From assembly GCA_002352045.1 (NCBI GenBank), contig DEHT01000011.1, positions 26,891 to 36,701 on the forward strand: a DNA stretch of 9,811 nt. Reading direction: 5' to 3'. A program made the position numbers and the translations under genes. The notes beneath the pieces were generated by a model. It saw nothing but the letters and a program-made list of their open reading frames with translations. It was not told the DNA's origin and did not search any database. Source of the stretch: Chitinophagaceae bacterium UBA2793 (GTDB taxonomy: Bacteria; Bacteroidota; Bacteroidia; Chitinophagales; Chitinophagaceae). Shown here piece after piece: positions 1 to 6,107 of this stretch (positions within the stretch are counted from its first letter, which is position 1; each line of letters begins with the position of its first letter).

Positions 1-113
1 TTTTCACGGGTAAGCTCAAGGGCATTTAAAATTTCGGGAAGATTAGAACCACTATCAAACTGCACGTCCACAACGGCACCGATGATGGATTTTACTTTAC
101 CTGTATTGGCCAT
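1..113 (-). CDS. atpD: F1F0 ATP synthase subunit beta, N-terminal fragment (runs off the window)
   Basis: The reverse strand from the ATG at 113 reads MANTGKVKSIIGAVVDVQFD, followed by SGSNLPEILNALELTRE. This is the typical start of the catalytic beta subunit of F1 ATP synthase: the 'GKVxxIIGAVVDVxF' strand of the N-terminal beta-barrel, then the 'LPxIxNALE' turn. Only 37 codons are inside the window; the P-loop nucleotide-binding domain would lie to the left. The beta subunit carries the catalytic sites for ATP synthesis on the cytoplasmic side of the membrane. The gene appears to be first in its transcript: a consensus promoter box lies about 40 bases upstream, and the neighbour at 349 is divergent. 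In many Bacteroidota atpD-atpC stands apart from the other atp genes, which fits, although atpC is not visible here. Identification is secure from the N-terminus; the only limit is that it is partial. Confidence 0.95.
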   Translation of the reverse strand, partial: MANTGKVKSIIGAVVDVQFDSGSNLPEILNALELTRE

Positions 114-152
114 AACTAATATTTAAATTATATAAGATATAAATTTGAGCCG

Positions 153-160
153 CAAAGGTA
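153..160 (-). promoter_or_regulatory. Bacteroidota-type -7 promoter box for atpD
   Basis: On the minus strand this reads TACCTTTG, a perfect match to the TAnnTTTG -7 element used by the primary sigma factor of Bacteroidota. The expected transcription start is near 147, giving an untranslated leader of roughly 33 bases before the atpD ATG at 113. No convincing TTG-type -33 element is seen at the usual distance, which is common in this phylum. Position relative to the gene supports the call; it has not been tested. Confidence 0.6.
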
Positions 161-241
161 AGGTGCAGCAGTTGTTTTAAAAAATTTAGAAGGGAAGTTT
201 TTTTGTGAACCGGCAGTAGATTTTAAATGAGCAATTGTTGC

Positions 242-266
242 GTCGGTTTATCCCGACCTTTCGGGA
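242..266. repeat. Overlapping, mutually exclusive short hairpins (GTCGG/CCGAC and TCCCGA/TCGGGA)
   Basis: TCCCGA (251-256), loop CCTT, TCGGGA (261-266) forms a perfect GC-rich 6-bp hairpin. GTCGG (242-246) can instead pair with CCGAC (253-257), so the two stems compete for the same bases. The element lies between the divergent atpD and lipoprotein promoters, so it is outside both predicted transcripts, and no T-run follows on the plus strand. It could be a dispersed palindromic repeat, a protein-binding site or chance. It is the only GC-rich patch in the 114-348 intergenic stretch. Confidence 0.4.
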
Positions 267-321
267 ATTACTTCAACATTAAATCTTTGGGCATCAATAC
301 TCAATACAGTAGTAATAGCCT

Positions 322-329
322 TATTTTTG
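322..329 (+). promoter_or_regulatory. Candidate -7 promoter box for the small lipoprotein gene
   Basis: TATTTTTG is a perfect TAnnTTTG match, ending 19 bases before the ATG at 349, so the predicted leader is about 13 bases. The sequence is T-rich, so chance matches are likelier than for the other boxes. No -33 TTG element is evident at the normal distance. Confidence 0.45.
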
Positions 330-348
330 TTTGTTCAATAAAATTTAT

Positions 349-693
349 ATGAAATTATTTTTTGGGGTTTTCATTTTTACAATAATTATAGCATCCTGTT
401 CTTCCACATATCAATTCCGGCAAGACAAAGCAGCATTTGAAGCCAGCCCGGTTACTCAAAGTTTTAAGTCTATCGCCGATATGAACGACTCCTATTTTGA
501 AATAAGAGAAAATAATTTTTTTGAATTTTATCACCAGTTATTCGATAGTGTAAAAAACACCCGTTACCCCGGAAAGTTTGAATTAAAGGGAGACACCCTT
601 TATTTAAAATTTTACAATAAGCGTGGCAAAGCTTTGCTGGGCAGCAAGGCAGTTATAAAAGAAAACAAAAACGAAATTGTTTTTTTTAAGTAA
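349..693 (+). CDS. Small lipoprotein of unknown function
   Basis: A 114-residue protein. It opens with a short charged start (MK), a hydrophobic stretch (residues 3-14), and a lipobox-like IIAS-C with the cysteine at residue 17, followed by SS. This predicts export and lipid attachment to the envelope. I prefer the ATG at 349 because it gives a compact lipoprotein signal; an upstream in-frame TTG at 331 would add six residues (MFNKIY) and sits closer to the promoter box. The mature part is polar with many aromatics (YFEIRENNFFEFYHQLF, then a TLYLKFYNKRGKALLG segment), suggesting a small beta-rich fold. The C-terminus is Lys-rich and ends FFK. I do not recognise the family. It is transcribed alone, divergent from atpD and 112 bases before the AraC gene. 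There is no clear terminator after it, so some read-through into the regulator is possible. Confidence 0.75.
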   Translation: MKLFFGVFIFTIIIASCSSTYQFRQDKAAFEASPVTQSFKSIADMNDSYFEIRENNFFEFYHQLFDSVKNTRYPGKFELKGDTLYLKFYNKRGKALLGSKAVIKENKNEIVFFK

Positions 694-787
694 AACTTCT
701 CATAGGCACTTTAAATAATTGCAGTAAACTCCGCAATAAAAACCTAAAATAAAGTTTAAACATTAAACAATCCTCCTTTCATTCCTG

Positions 788-795
788 TATCTTTG
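788..795 (+). promoter_or_regulatory. -7 promoter box directly in front of the AraC-type gene
   Basis: TATCTTTG is a perfect TAnnTTTG box. It ends only 10 bases before the ATG at 806, so transcription would start at about 800-803 and the mRNA would be leaderless or nearly so if that ATG is used. Use of the in-frame ATG at 854 would leave a leader of about 50 bases. No clear -33 TTG is seen 17-23 bases upstream. Confidence 0.55.
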
Positions 796-805
796 CATTT
801 CAATA

Positions 806-1747
806 ATGCATCAGCCTTTAGACATATTAACTTTAGCGCATAAGCAACCCTTTATGCATAGTGAACTGGAAATAATGCAGCAGGTTGACAGAATGGTGCC
901 CGGTTCGGTAAAATATTCCATCAGTAGGTATAAAAAAAATTCCAAATGGGAAATGGAAGACCTGGGTGTATTGGTTTATCATTACGAAAAAAACAACCCC
1001 GAATCCAACTACCTGGAGCTTCGCTTTTGTGTTACTGGCAATGTATATTGCCGTGAAAAAAAGGCTGAATGTAATTATTGCAAACTAAGCAACTCAAAAG
1101 TTTGTATTGAAAAAGTAGATAGCATGGATGTGCTGAGTTTTACTTTTTCGCCTGTTTACTTGCAGCAGTTTGCAAAAGCTCATCGAAACCCCGATAGTAT
1201 TACAGATAATGTTTTGGCATTTCAACATACTTCTTCTTTTTCAAAAATGTTGCCGCTTTGCAGTAAAACCAGGATGGCCATAGAAGCACTGCTAAACCAC
1301 AACTATACCGATACGCTGGAAAACATTTTTATTAATGCCCAAACACAAATATTGTTGTTGTACAGCATGGATTGTATGTTGGGAGTTAAAGAAGAACCTG
1401 TTTTTACTTGTAAGTTTTTGGCAAATGAGGCCGACAGAGAGAAAATATTAAAAGCAAGAGAAATTCTTCTGAAACATATTGGCGAACCCATCACCATTAA
1501 AGCTTTGAGTCGTAAAGTGGCCATTAACGAATGTTACCTTAAAAAAGGCTTTAAAGAAATATTTGGTACCACCATTTTCGATTTTTACCAGGGCCAACGC
1601 ATGGAACATGCAAAATATTTATTGTACGATAAAGGCCTAAGTGTAACCGAAGTATCCATGATGCTGGGCTACTCTTCTATTTCACATTTTAGCACTGCTT
1701 TTAAAAAACATACAGGCATTAAGCCATGTGAATTGTTGCTTCACTAA
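806..1747 (+). CDS. AraC-family transcriptional regulator with N-terminal cysteine cluster
   Basis: A 313-residue cytoplasmic DNA-binding regulator. The C-terminal ~100 residues form a classic AraC/XylS domain. The first helix-turn-helix covers about 229-254 (ITIKALSRKVAINECYLKKG..FKEIFG). The second covers about 279-307 (VTEVSMMLGYSSISHFSTAF then KKHTGIKP), including the signature 'GYSSxSHFSxAFKKxxGxxP'. The linker helix has FxxGQRMEHAKYLL. The N-terminal half matches no sugar-binding cupin that I can recognise. It carries five cysteines in 26 residues: C75, C82, C89, C92 and C100, arranged C-x6-C-x6-C-x2-C-x7-C, in the context ELRFCVTGNVYC and AECNYCK. That could bind metal or respond to redox, but this is inference. 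The target genes are unknown; neighbours are a lipoprotein and a convergent secreted protein. The start at 806 gives the longest protein. ATG 854 (MHSELEIMQQ) is a plausible alternative because the promoter box is so close to 806. A strong terminator follows the stop. Confidence 0.9.
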   Translation: MHQPLDILTLAHKQPFMHSELEIMQQVDRMVPGSVKYSISRYKKNSKWEMEDLGVLVYHYEKNNPESNYLELRFCVTGNVYCREKKAECNYCKLSNSKVCIEKVDSMDVLSFTFSPVYLQQFAKAHRNPDSITDNVLAFQHTSSFSKMLPLCSKTRMAIEALLNHNYTDTLENIFINAQTQILLLYSMDCMLGVKEEPVFTCKFLANEADREKILKAREILLKHIGEPITIKALSRKVAINECYLKKGFKEIFGTTIFDFYQGQRMEHAKYLLYDKGLSVTEVSMMLGYSSISHFSTAFKKHTGIKPCELLLH

Positions 1748-1786
1748 TTCATAGTTATACAAATTTCAAAGCTGATTACAGATATT

Positions 1787-1815
1787 AAAAAAGCATCTTT
1801 ATAAGATGCTTTTTT
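1787..1815 (+). terminator. Intrinsic terminator after the AraC-type gene
   Basis: A perfect 13-bp inverted repeat (left arm 1787-1799 with core GCATCTT, right arm 1803-1815 with core AAGATGC) surrounds a TAT loop and ends in six T. The left arm begins with six A, so it can act in both directions. It lies about 40 bases after the AraC stop codon. Confidence 0.85.
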
Positions 1816-1938
1816 GGCACAATGAAAATGTATAAGGTTACTTCTTCATTAATACAAACAGGTTCATTGAATTTTAAAACGGAGGCTATTGAATTTTTAT
1901 GATATATAATTGAAACCGAAAAATGAAATTTTTAAAAT

Positions 1939-1964
1939 AACGGGAGTAAGACTACTCCCGTTTT
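1939..1964 (-). terminator. Intrinsic terminator after the PepSY-like gene (probably bidirectional)
   Basis: A perfect 10-bp stem, AACGGGAGTA (1939-1948) with TACTCCCGTT (1953-1962), with a 4-base loop AGAC. It lies 33 bases downstream of the minus-strand stop at 1997. On the minus strand the stem is followed by TATTTTAAAAATTT, a moderate T-rich tail; on the plus strand by TT. With the hairpin at 1787-1815 it insulates two convergent genes. The 123 bases between the two hairpins hold no gene that I can support. Confidence 0.75.
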
Positions 1965-1996
1965 ACCCTAATAAAACCCTAAACCAGCAAAAACTC

Positions 1997-2455
1997 TTAC
2001 GAGCGGGCTATATCGCCTTCGTTGCTCAATAAAATTTCTTTATTCTTTGTATCGGCTGTTACCAATTTTACTTTGTAAAATGGTGCCACACCGGGAATTT
2101 CAACTTTTTCGCAGGTTTCAATTGTAGAACCCGCATATTTTGTTTCAATAGATGTTGCTACATTTTGTGGGAGAGCAGTAACATCAAAAATTGTTTTTGT
2201 TTTTAGTAGTACCCCATTCCCATTGAACTCTGTAGTTTGCTGTAAATTGTTTTCGTTTACAAAACTGGCTACATAATTTCCGGAAAAGTTTTTACTCCAT
2301 TTATTGGATTGTATTGTTGAGTAATTTGATTGAAATGAAGTTTCTACAACCTCCGGTACTGATAATTTTGCAACAGATGTTTTCTTTTTTGATTGTGCAT
2401 TTGCAGCAATGGAAAACAATAAACCTGCTGATAATAATAAAAAGGTGTTTTTCAT
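1997..2455 (-). CDS. Secreted PepSY-like (beta-lactamase-inhibitor-like fold) protein
   Basis: A 152-residue protein with a clear Sec signal peptide: MKN, a hydrophobic core FLLLSAGLLFSIA, then ANA-Q with predicted cleavage after residue 20. Because the residue after the cleavage site is Q rather than C, it should be a soluble periplasmic or secreted protein. The mature part fits two tandem copies of the short Bacteroidota 'PepSY-like' module. Copy one has VPEVVETSF (33-41) and YVASFVNENN (61-70), with FNGNG near 77-81. Copy two has LPQNVATSIETKY (95-107) and FYKVKL (126-131), with LLSNEGDI near 142-149. Proteins of this class are abundant in Bacteroidota. Their role is not firmly known; binding or inhibition of envelope proteins has been proposed from the fold. 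There is one cysteine (C115). The gene is monocistronic, converging on the AraC gene. I could not find a convincing TAnnTTTG box upstream; a weak AGGT lies shortly before the ATG. Confidence 0.8.
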   Translation of the reverse strand: MKNTFLLLSAGLLFSIAANAQSKKKTSVAKLSVPEVVETSFQSNYSTIQSNKWSKNFSGNYVASFVNENNLQQTTEFNGNGVLLKTKTIFDVTALPQNVATSIETKYAGSTIETCEKVEIPGVAPFYKVKLVTADTKNKEILLSNEGDIARS

Positions 2456-2669
2456 AAATTAACCTGCTTCAAAAAATTTTATAAATGTGTGTTAGCTATA
2501 TTAAATTCTCCAATTTTGTGCCAATAGCCATAATTGTGGATAAATGACAAAAAAAACAGAAATTTTACTAAGCATACTACCCTGTTTGCAGTAGATTGAA
2601 AAACTCTTCTTTTCAACCATTATAAACGCAAAAATTATACCGCTTCAATCATCTTGGGATTTAATTTGT

Positions 2670-2677
2670 TAACTTCG
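2670..2677 (+). promoter_or_regulatory. Candidate -7 promoter box for ileS
   Basis: TAACTTCG matches TAnnTTTG with one change (C for T at the seventh position), a variant often met in front of Bacteroidota genes. The start of transcription would be near 2683, about 32 bases before the ileS ATG. A TTG at 2654-2656 is rather close to act as a standard -33 element. The rest of 2456-2714 between the divergent genes is AT-rich and otherwise unremarkable. Confidence 0.4.
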
Positions 2678-2714
2678 CACACCTTAATTTTAAGCATTAG
2701 AAAGGCAAATAATT

Positions 2715-5700
2715 ATGTCGTTGAAATACAGAGAATACAAGCAATTGAATCTTCCATCCATCAGTGAAGAAATTTTAAATAAATGGAATGAACAACAGGC
2801 TTTTGAAAAAAGCATCAGCCTCAGAGAAGGGAAAAAGCCCTTTGTTTTTTTTGAAGGCCCGCCAAGTGCCAACGGGATGCCCGGCATTCACCACGTAATT
2901 TCCAGAACATTAAAGGATTTGGTATGCCGCTACAAAACCATGCAGGATTTCCAGGTTAAACGAAAAGGAGGTTGGGATACGCATGGCCTTCCGGTAGAAT
3001 TGGGTGTAGAAAAACTTTTGGGCATCACTAAAGAAGATATTGGCAAAACCATCTCCATTGAAGACTACAATGCAACCTGCAGAACAGAGGTTTTAAAATA
3101 TAAAGACAAATGGGACGAAATCACAAAAAAAATGGGGTACTGGGTTGATTTAAACGATCCATATATCACTTTTAAAAACGATTATATTGAAACCCTTTGG
3201 TGGTGCCTGAGCGAATTGTACAAAAAAGGTTACTTGTACGAAAGTGTAAGCATACAACCCTACTCACCGGCAGCAGGTACAGGGCTTAGCTCTCATGAAC
3301 TAAACCAACCTGGAACTTATAAAGATGTAAAAGATACCAGTGCGGTGGTAATGTTTAAATTAGTGGAAAGTGGAAAGTGGAAAGTGGAAAGTGGAAATTC
3401 TGACATCTATTTAATGGCATGGACCACTACACCCTGGACCCTTCCCTCAAACCTCGGCTTAACCGTAGGTCCAAATATTGATTATGTGCTCGTCCAAACT
3501 TTTAACCCTTATACCTTTCTTCCAATAAATGTAGTTTTAGCAAAACCTTTGCTTTCAAAATACTTTAAAGCAGAGGCGGAAAACGAGGATTTTAATGCTT
3601 ATAAAGAGGGGGATAAATTAGTTCCCTGGAAAATAATTGCAAATTTTAAAGGCAATGAATTAGAAGGTTTGGAATATGAACAACTCCTGCCATTTGAAGC
3701 AAGCACTCTTGAAAAAATTCGTGAGATAACAGCAGGTGCCGAACCCTTTAGAGTAATCACCGGTGATTTTGTTACCACCGAAGATGGTACCGGTATTGTA
3801 CATACAGCACCTGCATTTGGTGCAGATGACTATAAGGTTGGCCAAAAAAATAACCTGGGTATTTTAACCCTGGTTGACAAAGAAGGTAAGTTTGTAGATG
3901 GTGTAGGCGAGTTTAGTGGTCGTTATGTAAAAGATTATAAAAACGAACCCAACTACACCGATGTTAATATTGACATAAGCGTAAAACTCAAAAAAGAAAA
4001 CCGTGCTTTTAAGGTTGAAAAATACGAGCACAATTATCCGCATTGCTGGCGTACCGATAAACCCATAATTTATTATCCATTGGATGCATGGTTTATTAAA
4101 ACCACCGCAGTTAAAGACAGAATGGTTGAACTCAATAAAACCATTAACTGGAAACCGGCCAGCACCGGTAGCGGCCGCTTTGGCAATTGGCTGGAGAATA
4201 TGGTGGATTGGAACCTAAGCCGAAGCCGCTATTGGGGTACACCCTTACCCATTTGGAAAAGCGTGGATGGAGCCGGAAATTTTATTGATGAAAATGAAGG
4301 TGGCGAACAAAAATGCATTGGCTCCATTGAAGAACTCAATAACGAAATAAAAAAAGCTGCCGATGCTTTGGGCGGTGATACCAATACCCATTACCTGCAC
4401 GAAGGCATACTCGACCTACATAAGCCTTATGTGGATGACATCACATTGGTAAGCTCAACCGGAAAACCCATGAAAAGGGTTCCCGATTTAGTGGATGTAT
4501 GGTTCGATAGTGGCGCTATGCCTTATGCACAATGGCATTTTCCTTTTGAAAACAAAGAAACTTTTGAGCAAAATTTCCCGGCCGATTTTATTGCCGAAGG
4601 CGTTGACCAAACCAGGGGCTGGTTTTACACCCTTCATGCATTAGGTGTTTTGTTGTTTGATTCTGTGGCGTACAAAACCGTAGTAAGCAATGGCCTTGTG
4701 TTGGATAGGAATGGAAATAAGATGAGTAAGAGACTGGGCAATGTAGTAAACCCATTTGACACCATTTCAAAATATGGTGCCGATGCTACCCGATGGTATT
4801 TAATTACCAATGCTTCGCCCTGGGACAGTTTGAAATTTGACGAAGAAGGCATTAAAGAAGTGCAACGAAAATTCTTTGGCACTTTATACAATACTTATCA
4901 GTTTTTTGCCCTTTATGCCAATGTAGATGGTTTTAATTTTTCGGAACAATATATTCCGGTGCAGAACAGACCTGAAATTGACCAATGGATTCTTTCAACT
5001 CTCAATAGCTTAGTAAAAGAGGTTACTGAAAATTTAGACCAATACGAACCAACCCAAGCCGGCCGTGCTATTGAAGAATTTACTGATGTCCATTTAAGCA
5101 ACTGGTATGTGAGGCTTTGCCGCCGCCGTTTTTGGAAAGGAGAATATGAACATGATAAAATTTGTGCTTATCAAACCTTATACGAATGCTTAGAAACTTT
5201 GAGCAGACTGATAGCACCTGTGGCACCATTTTTTGCAGATTGGTTATTTTGCAATTTAAATGATGTAACCAAACGATACAATAACGAATCAGTGCATCAT
5301 ATTTTGTTCCCCAAAGTAAATGAAGCTGTTGTTCAACAAAACCTTGAGGAAAGGATGCTTTTAGCCCAGGATGCATCTTCCTTAATATTATCACTAAGGA
5401 AAAAAGTAAATATCAAAGTAAGGCAACCCTTACAAAAAGTATTTATCCCTTCATTAGATGCTGGTATGACGGAAAATATCCGCCAGGTGGAAGACATTAT
5501 AAAATCGGAAACCAATATTAAAGAAATTGAAATACTGGCTGCCGACAATGACTTTATCCGCAAAAAAGCCAAAGCAAATTTTAAAACCTTAGGTAAAAAA
5601 TTAGGACCTAAAATGAAATGGGCTGCCTCGGTAATAGAAGCACTTGACAATAGCGCCATTGAAAAAGTAATGCAGGGTAAATACACATTAAATGAAACAG

Positions 5701-6107
5701 CAGTTGCAGTAGGTGAAGACCCAATTGCTATCACTGCAGAAGATATAGAGGTAATCACCGATGAAATTCCCGGCTACGAAATAGCAGGCAAGGGTTCATT
5801 AACGGTTGCTTTGGATGTGAGCATTTCCGAAACGCTGCAAAACGAGGGCAATGCACGTGAATTGGTAAACCGAATACAAAACATAAGAAAAGACAACGGC
5901 TTTGAGCTAACCGATCGTATATTGGTACAGGTTAGTGAAAATAAATTGCAATCCTCTTTAATTGAATTTAAAGATTATATTTGCGGCGAAATTTTAGCGG
6001 ATTCTCTTGAATTTGTGCCCCATTTAACGCTTGGTGAAACAATAGAAGTGAACGATGCTAGCATCAATGTATATGTAAAAAAATTGATAACTGATGGCAA
6101 CCAATAA
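2715..6107 (+). CDS. ileS: Isoleucyl-tRNA synthetase, type 2 (eukaryote-like)
   Basis: A 1130-residue class I aminoacyl-tRNA synthetase that joins isoleucine to tRNA-Ile in the cytoplasm; it is complete and of usual length for the long Bacteroidota form. Residues 48-60 read GPPSANGMPGIHH, so the HIGH signature appears as G57-I-H-H (GXHH rather than HXGH). GWDTHGLPVE follows at 86-95. The CP1 editing domain includes WTTTPWTLPSN (236-246) and GTGIVHTAPAFGADD (358-372), with the conserved aspartate region that hydrolyses mischarged Val-tRNA. WFDSG is at 596-600 and the second signature is KMSKR at 669-673. The anticodon-binding helical domain contains SNWYVRLCRRRFWKG. The C-terminus (ARELVNRIQNIRKDNGFELT) is of the type 2 kind and lacks the zinc-binding cysteines of type 1 bacterial enzymes. 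An odd insertion, VESGKWKVESG at 217-227, is encoded by a pure heptamer array. The 3' end overlaps the next gene by 14 bases, implying co-translation. ATG 2715 has a weak AAAGG upstream. Confidence 0.97.
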   Translation: MSLKYREYKQLNLPSISEEILNKWNEQQAFEKSISLREGKKPFVFFEGPPSANGMPGIHHVISRTLKDLVCRYKTMQDFQVKRKGGWDTHGLPVELGVEKLLGITKEDIGKTISIEDYNATCRTEVLKYKDKWDEITKKMGYWVDLNDPYITFKNDYIETLWWCLSELYKKGYLYESVSIQPYSPAAGTGLSSHELNQPGTYKDVKDTSAVVMFKLVESGKWKVESGNSDIYLMAWTTTPWTLPSNLGLTVGPNIDYVLVQTFNPYTFLPINVVLAKPLLSKYFKAEAENEDFNAYKEGDKLVPWKIIANFKGNELEGLEYEQLLPFEASTLEKIREITAGAEPFRVITGDFVTTEDGTGIVHTAPAFGADDYKVGQKNNLGILTLVDKEGKFVDGVGEFSGRYVKDYKNEPNYTDVNIDISVKLKKENRAFKVEKYEHNYPHCWRTDKPIIYYPLDAWFIKTTAVKDRMVELNKTINWKPASTGSGRFGNWLENMVDWNLSRSRYWGTPLPIWKSVDGAGNFIDENEGGEQKCIGSIEELNNEIKKAADALGGDTNTHYLHEGILDLHKPYVDDITLVSSTGKPMKRVPDLVDVWFDSGAMPYAQWHFPFENKETFEQNFPADFIAEGVDQTRGWFYTLHALGVLLFDSVAYKTVVSNGLVLDRNGNKMSKRLGNVVNPFDTISKYGADATRWYLITNASPWDSLKFDEEGIKEVQRKFFGTLYNTYQFFALYANVDGFNFSEQYIPVQNRPEIDQWILSTLNSLVKEVTENLDQYEPTQAGRAIEEFTDVHLSNWYVRLCRRRFWKGEYEHDKICAYQTLYECLETLSRLIAPVAPFFADWLFCNLNDVTKRYNNESVHHILFPKVNEAVVQQNLEERMLLAQDASSLILSLRKKVNIKVRQPLQKVFIPSLDAGMTENIRQVEDIIKSETNIKEIEILAADNDFIRKKAKANFKTLGKKLGPKMKWAASVIEALDNSAIEKVMQGKYTLNETAVAVGEDPIAITAEDIEVITDEIPGYEIAGKGSLTVALDVSISETLQNEGNARELVNRIQNIRKDNGFELTDRILVQVSENKLQSSLIEFKDYICGEILADSLEFVPHLTLGETIEVNDASINVYVKKLITDGNQ
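3363..3397 (+). repeat. (GTGGAAA)5 heptanucleotide tandem array inside ileS
   Basis: Five perfect, uninterrupted copies of GTGGAAA. Because seven is not a multiple of three, the array reads through all three frames and encodes VESGKWK with a seven-residue period (residues 217-227 of IleRS). It lies just before the editing-domain motif WTTTPWTLPSN. Gain or loss of one unit would shift the frame; only changes of three units are neutral for the frame. Confidence 0.95.

Noticed and set aside
331..348. TTG start six codons upstream for the small lipoprotein
   Set aside because: It would put MFNKIY ahead of an already complete MK-hydrophobic-lipobox signal. ATG 349 gives the more typical lipoprotein N-terminus, although TTG cannot be ruled out.
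2596..2616. 7-bp inverted repeat TTGAAAA / TTTTCAA upstream of ileS
   Set aside because: Short, AT-rich and with a seven-base loop in an AT-rich gap; expected by chance and not followed by a T-run.
3363..3397. Heptamer array considered as a CRISPR-like or origin iteron array
   Set aside because: There are no spacers between units and it lies within coding sequence; it is a simple tandem repeat.
5333..5758. 141-codon minus-strand open frame inside ileS
   Set aside because: It is wholly contained in a conserved essential gene in the opposite direction, with no promoter or recognisable domain; a shadow frame.
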